Source of the DNA: Actinophytocola sp049647105
Lineage (GTDB): Bacteria; Actinomycetota; Actinomycetes; Mycobacteriales; Pseudonocardiaceae
Direction of reading: 5' to 3'
Assembly (NCBI RefSeq): GCF_049647105.1
Contig: NZ_JBARWZ010000053.1
Coordinates: 1 to 64,000 of the forward strand
Length of the DNA: 64,000 bases
This document shows, in pieces, positions 1 to 9,016 of the stretch. The position numbers and the translations under genes are program-made. The first letter of the stretch is position 1; each line of letters begins with the position of its first letter. Under the pieces are notes generated by a model. It did no database searches and was not told where the DNA came from. It saw nothing but the letters and a program-made list of their open reading frames with translations.

Positions 1-2
1 CG

Positions 3-2840
3 CTGTCGGATCCGAACCGCTTCAAGTTCGACGGTGACGGCTACTACCTGAAGTCGGCCGAGGACATGCGGGAGTACTGGGACTCCGAGGTCCCCGGTGC
101 CGCCGACTCGACGCTGCTGATCGCCGAGCGGGTGGAGTCCTACGAGGAGGTCTGGGCGTACGCAGACCGGATCCCGGCGTTCGAGGTGCCCGAGGGGGAG
201 GACCAGGCCAGCTGGCTCGCCAAGGAGGTCCAGCGCGGCCTGCACTGGCGGTTCCCGGCGGGCATCCCGGACGGGTACGGCGACCGCGCCGAGTTCGAGC
301 TCGGCGTGATCGTGCAGAAGGGCTTCCCGGCGTACTTCCTCGTCGTCGCCGACCTCGTGACGTACGCGCGCAAGGTGGGCATCCGCGTTGGCCCTGGCCG
401 TGGTTCGGCGGCCGGCTCGCTCGTCGCGTACGCGCTCGGCATCACGAACCTGGACCCGATCCCGCACGGCCTGCTGTTCGAGCGCTTCCTCAACCCGGAG
501 CGCGCGTCGATGCCCGACATCGACATCGACTTCGACGACCGCCGCCGCGGCGAGATGATCGCCTACGCCACCGACAAGTACGGGCACGACAAGGTCGCCC
601 AGGTCATCACGTTCGGCACGATCAAGACGAAGGCCGCGCTCAAGGACTCGGCCCGCGTCATCCACGGCCAGCCCGGCTTCTCGATCGCCGACCGGATCTC
701 CAAGGCGCTGCCGCCGCCGATCATGGCGAAGGACATCCCGCTGTCCGGCATCGTCGACCCGAAGCACGAGCGGTACAAGGAGGCCGCCGAGGTCCGCACG
801 CTGATCGAGACCGACACCGAGGTCGGCAAGATCTTCGAGACGGCCCGTGGCCTTGAGGGCCTGATCCGCAACGCGGGTGTGCACGCCTGTGCGGTCATCC
901 TCTCGAAGGACCCGCTGATGGAGTCGATCCCGCTGTGGCAGCGCGACGACGGCTCGATCATCACCGGCTGGGACTACCCGTCGTGTGAGGCCATCGGCCT
1001 GCTGAAGATGGACTTCCTCGGCCTGCGGAACCTGACCGTCATCGGCGACGCGATCGACAACATCAAGTCCAACCGGGGCGAGGACATCGACCTCGACCGG
1101 CTCCACCTCGAGGACAAGAACACCTACAGGTTGCTGTCCAAGGGCGACACGCTCGGCGTGTTCCAGCTGGACGGCGGCCCCATGCGTGACCTGCTGCGGC
1201 GCATGCAGCCGACCGGGTTCGAGGACATCGTCGCGGTCGGCGCGCTGTACCGCCCCGGCCCGATGGGCATGAACGCCCACAACGACTACGCGGACCGCAA
1301 GAACAAGCGGCAGCAGATCAAGCCGATCCACCCCGAGCTGGAGGGATCGCTCAAGGACATCCTGTCCGAGACCTACGGCCTGATCGTCTACCAAGAGCAG
1401 ATCATGTTCATCGCCCAGAAGGTCGCGGGCTACTCCATGGGACAGGCGGACGTGCTCCGCAAGGCCATGGGCAAGAAGAAGCAGGAGGTCCTCGACGCCG
1501 AGTTCGAGCGTTTCGAGGCCGGCATGAAGGCCAGCGACCTGCGGCAGGGCGGGTTCTCGTCCGCCGCGATCAAGGCGCTGTGGGACACGATCCTCCCGTT
1601 CGCCGGGTACGCGTTCAACAAGTCGCACGCGGCCGCGTACGGCCTGGTGTCGTACTGGACGGCGTACCTGAAGGCGAACTACCCGGCCGAGTACATGGCG
1701 GCCCTGCTCACGTCTGTCGGTGACAACAAGGACAAGTCCGCGGTGTACCTGTCCGAGTGCCGCCGTTCCGGCATCAAGGTGCTGCCCCCGGATGTCAACG
1801 AGTCGAGCCTGCGCTTCGCCGCGGTCGGCACCGACATCCGCTTCGGCATGGGCGCGGTCCGCAACGTGGGCGCCAACGTGGTCGAGTCGGTCATCAAGAC
1901 CCGCGAGGCGAAGGGCGCGTACACGAGCTTCACCGACTTCCTCGACAAGTCCGAGCTGGTGGTCTGCAACAAGCGGGTCATCGAGTCGCTGGTCAAGGCC
2001 GGCGCGTTCGACTCGCTCGGTCACACCAGGCTGTCGCTGGTGCAGGCACACGAGGAAGCGGTGGAAGCGGTCGTGGGCCTCAAGCGCCAGGAGGCGATGG
2101 GCCAGTTCGACCTGTTCGGCTTCGGCGACGACGAGTCGTCCACCCCGTCGAACGACTCGAGCCCGTTGGCGCACCTGAAATTCACGCCGGACGAGTGGCC
2201 GCGCAAGCAACTCCTGGCCTACGAAAGGGAGATGCTGGGCCTGTACGTGTCGGCCCACCCGCTGGACGGCGCGGAACGCCTGCTGCGCAAGCACGCCCCG
2301 AAGCCGATCGCCGAGATCCTGGACAACCCGCCCAAGGAGGGCGAGCTCGTCCTGTCCGGCATGATCTCCTCGATGGAACGCCGTGTGAACAAGCAGGGCG
2401 AACCGTGGTGCATCTGCACGATCGAGGACCTGGACGCCTCGATCGAGGTCCTGTTCTTCGCGAAGAGCTACTCGGTCCTGTCGCAGGACCTGATCGAGGA
2501 CGCGGCGGTGGCGGTCAAGGGCCGTGTGAACTGGCGCGAGGACAAGATGTCGGTGTTCGGCTCGGGTCTGGTCCCGCTGGACATCACCGACGCGGACCTG
2601 GCCGCCCCTGGCGAGGAAGCCCCGTTCATCCTGCTGTGCAACCCGGTCAAGCTGAACGACGAGGTCGTCGGCGAACTGAAGAACACCCTGTCCGCCCACC
2701 GCGGCGACACCCCGGTGCACCTGAAGTTCGCGCACAAGGAGAACGGCATCACCCTCGCCCTGGACGACTACCCGATCAAGGTCTCGCCTGCCTTCCTTGG
2801 CGAGATCAAGGCGATCCCGGGCGTGGCGGTCGACGCCTGA
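3..2840 (+). CDS. dnaE1: DNA polymerase III alpha subunit, 3' part (5' end outside window)
   Basis: Catalytic alpha subunit of the replicative polymerase. The frame is open from base 3, so the gene enters from the left; the ATG at 66 is internal. About 945 residues are visible; family members have about 1,180, so the N-terminal PHP domain is missing from view. Visible are the C-family palm with the acidic motif PDIDIDFDD (nt about 510-536), the finger region, helix-hairpin-helix segments, and a C-terminal OB fold beginning near GELVLSGMISSMERR (nt about 2340). No frameshift is seen. It opens a gene order shared with the M. tuberculosis dnaE1 region. Identification is firm; DnaE1 rather than the mutagenic DnaE2 is inferred from the context and the strong family match. 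Confidence 0.95.
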   Translation: MSDPNRFKFDGDGYYLKSAEDMREYWDSEVPGAADSTLLIAERVESYEEVWAYADRIPAFEVPEGEDQASWLAKEVQRGLHWRFPAGIPDGYGDRAEFELGVIVQKGFPAYFLVVADLVTYARKVGIRVGPGRGSAAGSLVAYALGITNLDPIPHGLLFERFLNPERASMPDIDIDFDDRRRGEMIAYATDKYGHDKVAQVITFGTIKTKAALKDSARVIHGQPGFSIADRISKALPPPIMAKDIPLSGIVDPKHERYKEAAEVRTLIETDTEVGKIFETARGLEGLIRNAGVHACAVILSKDPLMESIPLWQRDDGSIITGWDYPSCEAIGLLKMDFLGLRNLTVIGDAIDNIKSNRGEDIDLDRLHLEDKNTYRLLSKGDTLGVFQLDGGPMRDLLRRMQPTGFEDIVAVGALYRPGPMGMNAHNDYADRKNKRQQIKPIHPELEGSLKDILSETYGLIVYQEQIMFIAQKVAGYSMGQADVLRKAMGKKKQEVLDAEFERFEAGMKASDLRQGGFSSAAIKALWDTILPFAGYAFNKSHAAAYGLVSYWTAYLKANYPAEYMAALLTSVGDNKDKSAVYLSECRRSGIKVLPPDVNESSLRFAAVGTDIRFGMGAVRNVGANVVESVIKTREAKGAYTSFTDFLDKSELVVCNKRVIESLVKAGAFDSLGHTRLSLVQAHEEAVEAVVGLKRQEAMGQFDLFGFGDDESSTPSNDSSPLAHLKFTPDEWPRKQLLAYEREMLGLYVSAHPLDGAERLLRKHAPKPIAEILDNPPKEGELVLSGMISSMERRVNKQGEPWCICTIEDLDASIEVLFFAKSYSVLSQDLIEDAAVAVKGRVNWREDKMSVFGSGLVPLDITDADLAAPGEEAPFILLCNPVKLNDEVVGELKNTLSAHRGDTPVHLKFAHKENGITLALDDYPIKVSPAFLGEIKAIPGVAVDA

Positions 2841-2893
2841 GCCACTCTGTCAAGGTCTGCCCAACTGTCGTCCATTGTGGTTAGGTGCCACCC

Positions 2894-4450
2894 ATGTGGA
2901 CGAGGAAGTCGGCCGTGCTGGCCGGAGCTGCCCTGCTTGCCGCCACGGTGCAGTCGCCGCAGGCGGCCGCCGCGCACGACCGTGGTCTCCCGCTGGGGCC
3001 CGGTGACCTGACCGAGAGCCGCTCGGTGCAGACACTGCAGCCGGGCGTCACGTTGACCACGATCGTCCGGGGTGCGCCGGATGCGGCGAACACCTGGACG
3101 GTCGAGGTCGCGATCCCGGGTGGCAGTGGCTCGCCGGACCCGGACACCCCGCCGACCGCGGTGTCCGACCGGGCGCACGCGGACGAGCTGGCCGCGGCGC
3201 TCACCGAGGCCGGTTTCGGCCCCCGGGTCGAGGAGGTCACGACTCCTCGGCTGGCCGACTTCCCGGGCGGCACCCTCGGTTACCGGGTCCGCGTCGGCAA
3301 CCACCCGACCAAGGAGGCGGCCGACGCGGCGCTGGCCGCGATCCGCGCTGCGGAGTTCACGGCGTCCACGGTGTTCACCGGCTGGGACGGCGACAGTGCC
3401 GATCGCGGCCCGTGGGAGGTGCGGGTGCTGACGATCGACCCGCGCCGGTTCGCCGGCGACCTCGTCGGCGACTTCGGCCCGGACCTCGAACGCCGCGAGA
3501 CCACGAGCGCACTCGGCGCGGCGCGTGGCGCGACGGCGGCCGTGAACGCGGGCTTCTTCGTGCTGGACCCGGCGGCCGGCGCGCCAGGCGACCCGGCTGG
3601 CGTCGGCGTGTACGCCGACCGGCTGCTGAGCGAGGCGACCAACGGCCGTCCCGCGTTCGTGTTCTCGGCCGACGGGCGGCACGCGGACGTCGCGCGGCAC
3701 ACGTGGACCGGAACTGTCCGAAGTGGACACGAGGTGCTGACGCTGGACGGCATCAACCGCGTCCCAGGCCTGATCCGCAACTGCGGCGGCACCGGCGACC
3801 AGCCGACGAACCACCCGCTGCACGACACGACGTGCACCGACGAGGACGAGCTGATCCTGTTCACGAGCGACTACGGCGCGAGCACCCCGACGGGCCCCGG
3901 CGTGGAAGTGCTGGTGGACAACAAGAACCACGTCACGGCGGTCCGCGAGCCGAGGGGCGGCCCGCTGCCGGCGGGCATCCGCTCGATCCAGGCCACGGGT
4001 GCGAAAGCGGGCGAACTGCGCGAACTGGGCGCCAAGCTGACGATCACGAGCCGTCTGAACGGCCGCGGTGGCGACTACGTACTGAACGGCGGCCCGGAAC
4101 TGGTGCGCGACGGCAGGCAACACGCGACCCCGGCGACGGACGGCATGGTCCGCCAGAACGACCCGAGCTTCTACTACGGCTGGGTACAGAAGCGAAACCC
4201 GCGCACGATCGCCGGCGTCGACGGCCGGGGCCGCATCCTGCTGGCCACGATCGACGGCCGCAGCACCACGAGCCTGGGCCTGTCGATCGCGGAAAGCGCG
4301 GCGGTGGCACAGGCACTGGGCATGCGCGACGCGATCAACCTGGACGGCGGCGGCTCGACCACGATGGTCACCAACAACCAGGTGATCAACAAACCATCGG
4401 ACGCGACCGGCGAACGCCCGGTGGGCGACGCGATCCTGATCCTGCCGTAA
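2894..4450 (+). CDS. Secreted phosphodiester glycosidase (NAGPA-like) with SPOR-like repeat
   Basis: Predicted exported protein of 518 residues. A signal peptide (WTRKSAVLAGAALLAATVQSPQAAAA) covers residues 2-27. Residues about 90-165 look like a SPOR-type repeat (ADELAAALTEAGF, then GYRVRVGNHPTKEAADAAL). The rest matches the phosphodiester glycosidase (NAGPA/DUF2233) family: VNAGFFV, then INLDGGGSTTMV near the C-terminus, the conserved block of this family. Probable role: hydrolysing sugar-phosphodiester links or exopolysaccharide outside the cell; the substrate is unknown. ATG 2894 is chosen; an in-frame GTG at 2885 adds three residues. It follows dnaE1 by 53 bp, with no clear sign of cotranscription. 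Confidence 0.85.
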   Translation: MWTRKSAVLAGAALLAATVQSPQAAAAHDRGLPLGPGDLTESRSVQTLQPGVTLTTIVRGAPDAANTWTVEVAIPGGSGSPDPDTPPTAVSDRAHADELAAALTEAGFGPRVEEVTTPRLADFPGGTLGYRVRVGNHPTKEAADAALAAIRAAEFTASTVFTGWDGDSADRGPWEVRVLTIDPRRFAGDLVGDFGPDLERRETTSALGAARGATAAVNAGFFVLDPAAGAPGDPAGVGVYADRLLSEATNGRPAFVFSADGRHADVARHTWTGTVRSGHEVLTLDGINRVPGLIRNCGGTGDQPTNHPLHDTTCTDEDELILFTSDYGASTPTGPGVEVLVDNKNHVTAVREPRGGPLPAGIRSIQATGAKAGELRELGAKLTITSRLNGRGGDYVLNGGPELVRDGRQHATPATDGMVRQNDPSFYYGWVQKRNPRTIAGVDGRGRILLATIDGRSTTSLGLSIAESAAVAQALGMRDAINLDGGGSTTMVTNNQVINKPSDATGERPVGDAILILP

Positions 4451-4483
4451 GGCGTGGCCTCCGGCCAGGAGCAGGATGGGCGC

Positions 4484-5386
4484 ATGACAGCACGCATGCG
4501 GGCGATCAGCGCCCAGCGAGCAGGCGGCCCCGAGGTCCTGGCGGAGATCGAACTGGACCGTCCGGCGCCGGGCCCCGTCGAGATCCTGGTGCGCGTGCAC
4601 GCGGCAGGCGTCAACCCGACCGACTGGAAGGCCAGGGCCCGCGGCGGCACGCTCGGCAGCCCCGGTCCGTTCGTCCCCGGCTACGACGTGTCGGGGGTCG
4701 TGGCGGCCGTCGGGCCCGGGGTGCGGATGTACGCACCGGGTGACGAGGTGTTCGGCATGCCGCTGTTCCCGAAGCCGCCTGGCGCCTACGCCGACTACGT
4801 CGTCGCGCCGCCCCGGCACTTCGCCCGCAAGCCCGCGAGCCTGGACCACGTCACCGCGGCCGGACTGCCGCTTGCCGGGCTGACCGCCTGGCAGTCCCTT
4901 GTGGACTGTGCGGGTCTCCTTGCTGGGCAACGGGTCCTGGTCCACGCCGCGGCGGGCGGCGTCGGCCACCTCGCCGTGCAGATCGCGAAGGCACGCGGTG
5001 CGCACGTCATCGGCACGGCGAGCGCGGCCAAGCACGACTTCGTCCTCGGCCTTGGCGCCGACGAGGTGATCGACTACACGACCACCGACTTCGCGACCGC
5101 GACCGGCGACCTGGACGTCGTCCTCGACACCATCGGCGGCGACTACCGTGCGCGGTCCCTTCCGCTGCTGCGCGCGGGTGGCACCTATCTCGCGCTCACG
5201 CCGGGTGAGGACTTCCTGCTGGTCGAGCCGGACCACGCCGGCATGCTCGCGCTCGTCGACCTCGTCGAGAACGGGCGGCTCACGGTCGCGATCGACTCGG
5301 TGTTCCCGCTGGCCGACGCGGCGAAGGCCCACGAACGCGGCGAGACCGGCCGTGCGCAGGGCAAGATCGTCTTGCGGGTGGTGTGA
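4484..5386 (+). CDS. NADP-dependent quinone oxidoreductase-like alcohol dehydrogenase (MDR superfamily)
   Basis: A 300-residue zinc-free medium-chain reductase. The N-terminal GroES-like fold contains VHAAGVNPTDWKAR and PGYDVSGVV. The Rossmann domain has the AAAGGVGHLAVQIAKA cofactor motif at about residue 150. The family reduces quinones or enones with NADPH; the substrate cannot be assigned. ATG 4484 is preferred because a purine-rich AGGAGCAGGA precedes it; a GTG at 4454 would add ten unlikely residues. It ends 4 bp before the family-1 repeat at 5391. Confidence 0.87.
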   Translation: MTARMRAISAQRAGGPEVLAEIELDRPAPGPVEILVRVHAAGVNPTDWKARARGGTLGSPGPFVPGYDVSGVVAAVGPGVRMYAPGDEVFGMPLFPKPPGAYADYVVAPPRHFARKPASLDHVTAAGLPLAGLTAWQSLVDCAGLLAGQRVLVHAAAGGVGHLAVQIAKARGAHVIGTASAAKHDFVLGLGADEVIDYTTTDFATATGDLDVVLDTIGGDYRARSLPLLRAGGTYLALTPGEDFLLVEPDHAGMLALVDLVENGRLTVAIDSVFPLADAAKAHERGETGRAQGKIVLRVV

Positions 5387-5390
5387 CGCC

Positions 5391-5537
5391 CTGGTCCGCC
5401 TCCCCGGCATTCACAGTGTTGGTATCGACCCCAGCGACAGCTGCGGACCGTGGGTGGTTGGGTGCCGTCACGTTCCCCTGAGGTCACCTTTGGGCAGGTC
5501 CAGACCCTCGCGCAAAGATCCATTGGACAGGACCTAG
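5391..5537 (-). mobile_element. Family-1 YTAR-bounded interspersed repeat, copy 1 (MITE-like)
   Basis: Read on the minus strand it starts CTAGGTCCTGTCCAATGG, contains the family core CCTCAGGGGAACGTGACGGC, then GTCGATACCAACACTGTGAA, and ends GGGGAGGCGGACCAG. It aligns over its length with the copies at 16508, 25257 and 40679 and, more loosely, 9225. It has no coding capacity. It fills the gap between the oxidoreductase stop and bioA, and its CTAG end lies 9 bp before the bioA start codon. Confidence 0.8.
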
Positions 5538-5546
5538 CCTCCTGAG

Positions 5547-6812
5547 GTGACCGAAGATCTCGTCGCTCTCGACCGTGCGCACGTCTGGCATCCGTACGGC
5601 CCGATGCCGGGCGTGGTCGACCCGCTGGTGGTCGAGTCGGCGTCGGGTGTGCGGCTGCGGCTGGCCGACGGGCGGGAGCTGGTCGACGGCATGTCGTCGT
5701 GGTGGGCGGCGGTCCACGGCTACCGGAATCCCGTGCTGGACAAGGCTTTGGCCGACCAGGCGGGCCGGATGAGCCACGTCATGTTCGGTGGCCTCACGCA
5801 CGAACCGGCGGTACGGCTGGCGACCACGCTCGCGGAGATCACACCCGGTGACCTCCAGCACGTGTTCCTGTGCGACTCGGGGTCGGTGTCCGTCGAGGTC
5901 GCGGTGAAGATGGCGCTGCAGCACTGGCGGTCGCTCGGCAGGCCGGAGAAGCGCAGGCTGATGACGTGGCGCGGCGGGTACCACGGTGACACGTTCCACC
6001 CGATGAGCGTGTGCGACCCGGACGGCGGGATGCACAGCCTGTGGCGGGGCGTGCTGCCGTCGCAGGTGTTCGCGGACGCGCCGCCATCGGCGTTCGAGCA
6101 CGACTACGTTGCGCACCTGGCGGCGGTGCTGGAGTCCCACGCCGACGAGCTGGCCGCGGTGATCGTGGAGCCGGTGGTGCAGGGCGCGGGCGGCATGCGC
6201 TTCCACGACCCGCGCTACCTGCACGTGCTGCGTGAGCTGACCCTGGCGCACGACGTGCTGCTGATCTTCGACGAGATCGCGACCGGCTTCGGCCGCACTG
6301 GCACGCTGTTCGCGGCCGATCACGCGTCGGTGGCGCCGGACATCATGTGCGTCGGCAAGGCGCTGACCGGCGGCTACCTGTCGATGGGTGCGACGCTGTG
6401 CACCCCGGCGGTGGCGGACGGGATCTCCCGAGGCGGTGTCCCGGTCCTGGCGCACGGTCCGACGTTCATGGGCAACCCGCTGTCGTCGGCGGTGGCGAAC
6501 GCGTCGATCGGCCTGCTGATGTCGCAGGACTGGCAAACGCGGGTCAAGCGTATTGAGACAGGTCTGCTGGCGGGCCTGGAACCGGCGCGTGCGTTGCCGG
6601 GCGTGCGCGACGTCCGTGTCCTTGGCGCGATCGGCGTCGTGCAGCTGGACCACGAGGTCGACATGGCGGCGGCGACGGCCGCGGTCGTGGCGGAAGGTGT
6701 GTGGCTGCGCCCGTTCCGGGACCTGATCTACACGATGCCGCCGTACGTCACCGAACCAGAGGACCTGGCCAGGATCGCGGAAGGCGTGCTGGCGGCGGCG
6801 CGCGCCGGATGA
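5547..6812 (+). CDS. bioA: Adenosylmethionine-8-amino-7-oxononanoate aminotransferase (DAPA synthase)
   Basis: PLP enzyme that converts KAPA to DAPA using S-adenosylmethionine as amino donor in biotin synthesis. 421 residues. The N-terminus HVWHPYGPM is typical of BioA. MSSWWAAVHGY carries the substrate-site tryptophans, GGYHGDTF lies near the cofactor, FDEIATGFGRTG follows, and K271 in VGKALTGG is the predicted Schiff-base lysine. The GTG start at 5547 fits the conserved N-terminus. Only 9 bp separate it from the end of a repeat element, so the ribosome-binding region lies at the repeat boundary. bioF, which lies next to bioA in mycobacteria, is absent here. Confidence 0.95.
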   Translation: MTEDLVALDRAHVWHPYGPMPGVVDPLVVESASGVRLRLADGRELVDGMSSWWAAVHGYRNPVLDKALADQAGRMSHVMFGGLTHEPAVRLATTLAEITPGDLQHVFLCDSGSVSVEVAVKMALQHWRSLGRPEKRRLMTWRGGYHGDTFHPMSVCDPDGGMHSLWRGVLPSQVFADAPPSAFEHDYVAHLAAVLESHADELAAVIVEPVVQGAGGMRFHDPRYLHVLRELTLAHDVLLIFDEIATGFGRTGTLFAADHASVAPDIMCVGKALTGGYLSMGATLCTPAVADGISRGGVPVLAHGPTFMGNPLSSAVANASIGLLMSQDWQTRVKRIETGLLAGLEPARALPGVRDVRVLGAIGVVQLDHEVDMAAATAAVVAEGVWLRPFRDLIYTMPPYVTEPEDLARIAEGVLAAARAG

Positions 6813-6827
6813 CCGGCGTGGCCGCCG

Positions 6828-6848
6828 GCCCCCTCGAACCACGCTACG
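6828..6848. repeat. 21-bp exact repeat shared with 35479-35499
   Basis: The 21 bases (core CCCCCTCGAACCACGCTACG) just after the bioA stop recur exactly and in the same orientation at 35479-35499 upstream of trpE. The flanks diverge immediately. This is a short dispersed repeat of unknown function. Confidence 0.6.
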
Positions 6849-6935
6849 GCACGGCACCGACAGGAACGGCCACCGTCGCGGTGCACTGTGGACAACCTCC
6901 GCGGCTGTGGACAACCCCGCCCACGCGCCCGCTCG

Positions 6936-6958
6936 TTGTCGGTCCCGCCTCGTAGGCT
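6936..6958 (+). promoter_or_regulatory. Probable DNA-damage (PafBC / RecA-independent type) promoter
   Basis: TTGTCGGTC, an 8-bp spacer, then TAGGCT matches the mycobacterial RecA-independent damage promoter (tTGTCRgtg-N8-TAnnnT, bound by PafBC). Two TGTGGACAAC repeats lie just upstream, as often seen ahead of 13E12/HNH-type genes. No recognisable gene follows: only a 63-codon frame (GTG 6960 to stop 7149-7151) of low-complexity composition, then bioD at 7163. The 350-bp bioA-bioD gap (6813-7162) holds nothing else I can support. Confidence 0.5.
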
Positions 6959-7162
6959 GGTGACCGGGGGCGCAGCCCACCTGCCACCGCGCCGCGCACG
7001 GCCAGCCGCCGCAACACCACCTCGGGCGCGCCATCGAACAAACCGTCGATTCCGTTGCCCCGGCCCCACGGCTCGCGTACTGCCAGCTCATCCGCCCGAC
7101 GCTCTCGGCAGGTACGGGGCAGTCGAGTTCGCCGGGAGCGGGTGGGTCTAGCCTGTCGCCTC

Positions 7163-7882
7163 GTGAGTTTCATGGTGCTCACGGGTACCGGTACGGGAGT
7201 CGGGAAGACGGTCGTGACGGCGGCCGTCGCCGCGCTCGCGTTGTCGCAACGGCGCAGTGTGGCGGTGCTGAAACCGGCGCAGACCGGTCTCGAGAGCGGC
7301 GAACCGGGGGATGTCGACGAGGTCACGCGCCTCGTCGGGCCCGACGTCACCACCTGGGAGCTGGCCAGGTTCCCCGACCCGCTCGCCCCCGCGACGGCCG
7401 CGCGCCGCGCTGGCATCATGCCCGTCACCCCCAAGCAGGCCGCGGCGGCCGCCGTCGAGCTGTCCCGAGGGCACGATCTAGTGCTGGTCGAGGGCGCGGG
7501 CGGGCTGCTGGTCCGCATGGACGACCAGGGCGGCACGCTCGCCGACGTCGCCTGGTCGGCGGCCGCACCGGTGCTGATCGTGGCGAACGCCGGGCTCGGC
7601 ACGCTCAACGAGACGGCGTTGACCGCCGAGGTGCTGCGCCGCAGGGGCATCGAGTGCGCGGGTGTCGTCGTCGGCTCGTGGCCCGCCCAACCCGACCTCG
7701 CGGCCCGTTGCAACCTCGACGACCTGCCGGTGGCCGCCGACGCGCCGCTGGTCGGCGCCATCCCCGCCGGCGTGGGCACGCTGACCAGGCCGAAGTTCCT
7801 CGACATGGCGATTCGCTCGCTCGCGCCGTCGCTGGGTGGCGAGTTCGACGCGACCGGTTTCGCCGCCAGGCACGCCGCCTAG
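7163..7882 (+). CDS. bioD: ATP-dependent dethiobiotin synthetase
   Basis: Closes the ureido ring of dethiobiotin from DAPA, CO2 and ATP, the step before BioB. 239 residues. The N-terminal P-loop GTGTGVGKT is at about residues 8-16. LKPAQTG (substrate lysine) and VEGAGGLLVR are signature blocks. GTG 7163 is chosen; ATG 7172 inside the same stretch is possible. It lies 100 bp before bioB on the same strand. The 350-bp gap before it, where bioF would be expected, is unusual. Confidence 0.94.
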   Translation: MSFMVLTGTGTGVGKTVVTAAVAALALSQRRSVAVLKPAQTGLESGEPGDVDEVTRLVGPDVTTWELARFPDPLAPATAARRAGIMPVTPKQAAAAAVELSRGHDLVLVEGAGGLLVRMDDQGGTLADVAWSAAAPVLIVANAGLGTLNETALTAEVLRRRGIECAGVVVGSWPAQPDLAARCNLDDLPVAADAPLVGAIPAGVGTLTRPKFLDMAIRSLAPSLGGEFDATGFAARHAA

Positions 7883-7981
7883 AAGCGTCGCTTCGCCGCG
7901 TGAGAAACATCGCGTCCGACGGCGGGAGTCGTGGGGCAGACTGAAGCCGATCAACGCGTCGACGACGAACATGGAGGCACC

Positions 7982-9016
7982 GTGACCGCAGCTGCCGAAC
8001 GGACCGGGGCAGAGTCGGTATCCGACCCGCTCGCCGCCGCCAGGGAGCAGGTCCTCGAACGCGGTACCGGTCTCGGCGAGGAACAGCTGCTGGAGATCCT
8101 CCTGCTCGACGAGGAGCGCATCCCCGAACTGCTCGCACTCGCCCACAAGGTGCGGATGCGCTGGTGCGGGCCCGAGGTCGAGGTCGAGGGCATCGTGAGC
8201 CTCAAGACCGGCGGCTGCCCGGAGGACTGCCACTTCTGCTCGCAGTCCGGCCAGTTCCAGTCCCCGGTGCGCTCGGCGTGGCTGGACATCCCCGGCCTGG
8301 TCAAGGCGGCGCGGGAGACCGCGGCGACCGGCGCCAGCGAGTTCTGCATCGTCGCCGCCGTGCGCGGGCCGGACAAGCGGCTGCTCTCGCAGGTGCGGGA
8401 CGGCATCAAGGCCATCCGCGAGGACGGCAACGACATCCAGATCGCCTGCTCGCTGGGCATGCTCACGCAGGCGCAGGTCGACGAGCTGGTCGAGATGGGT
8501 GTGCACCGCTACAACCACAACCTCGAGACCGCCCGCTCGCACTTCCCGAGTGTGGTCACCACGCACTCGTGGGAGGAGCGGTGGGACACGCTGAAGATGG
8601 TCCACGCGGCAGGCATGGAGGTGTGCTGCGGCGGCATCATCGGCATGGGGGAGACCGTCGCGCAGCGTGCCGAGTTCGCCGCCCAGCTGGGTGAGTTGAA
8701 CCCGCACGAGGTGCCGATGAACTTCCTGATCCCGCAGCCCGGCACGCCGTACGAGAACTACGAGATCGTCGAGGGCAAGGACGCGCTGCGCACCATCGCC
8801 GCGTTCCGCCTCGCGCTGCCGCGCACGATCCTGCGGTTCGCGGGCGGCCGCGAGCTGACACTCGGTGACCTCGGCGCCGAGCAGGGCATGCTCGCCGGCA
8901 TCAACGCGATCATCGTCGGCAACTACCTGACCAACCTCGGCAGGCCGGCACAGCAGGACCTGGACATGCTGGCTGACCTGAAGATGCCGGTGAAGGCGCT
9001 GAGCGAGCACCTGTGA
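7982..9016 (+). CDS. bioB: Biotin synthase (radical SAM)
   Basis: Radical SAM enzyme inserting sulfur into dethiobiotin. 344 residues. The [4Fe-4S]/SAM motif CPEDCHFC sits in LKTGGCPEDCHFCSQSG. YNHNLET and GIIGMGE are BioB core blocks. GTG 7982 is chosen because GGAGG precedes it by 4-8 bases; an upstream GTG at 7931 lacks this and would add non-conserved residues. Its stop overlaps the bsaP start (GTGA), so the two are translationally coupled. Confidence 0.97.
   Translation: MTAAAERTGAESVSDPLAAAREQVLERGTGLGEEQLLEILLLDEERIPELLALAHKVRMRWCGPEVEVEGIVSLKTGGCPEDCHFCSQSGQFQSPVRSAWLDIPGLVKAARETAATGASEFCIVAAVRGPDKRLLSQVRDGIKAIREDGNDIQIACSLGMLTQAQVDELVEMGVHRYNHNLETARSHFPSVVTTHSWEERWDTLKMVHAAGMEVCCGGIIGMGETVAQRAEFAAQLGELNPHEVPMNFLIPQPGTPYENYEIVEGKDALRTIAAFRLALPRTILRFAGGRELTLGDLGAEQGMLAGINAIIVGNYLTNLGRPAQQDLDMLADLKMPVKALSEHL

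Noticed and set aside
2768..5410. 880-codon open frame on the minus strand
   Set aside because: Antisense to three well-identified genes; Arg/Ala/Gly/Asp-rich with no domain. Such frames are a by-product of high third-position GC.
6844..7160. Minus-strand peptide (FDGAPEVVLRRLAVRGAVAGG) as a remnant gene
   Set aside because: Looks protein-like locally but runs antisense into bioD, has no start context, and matches no family I know.
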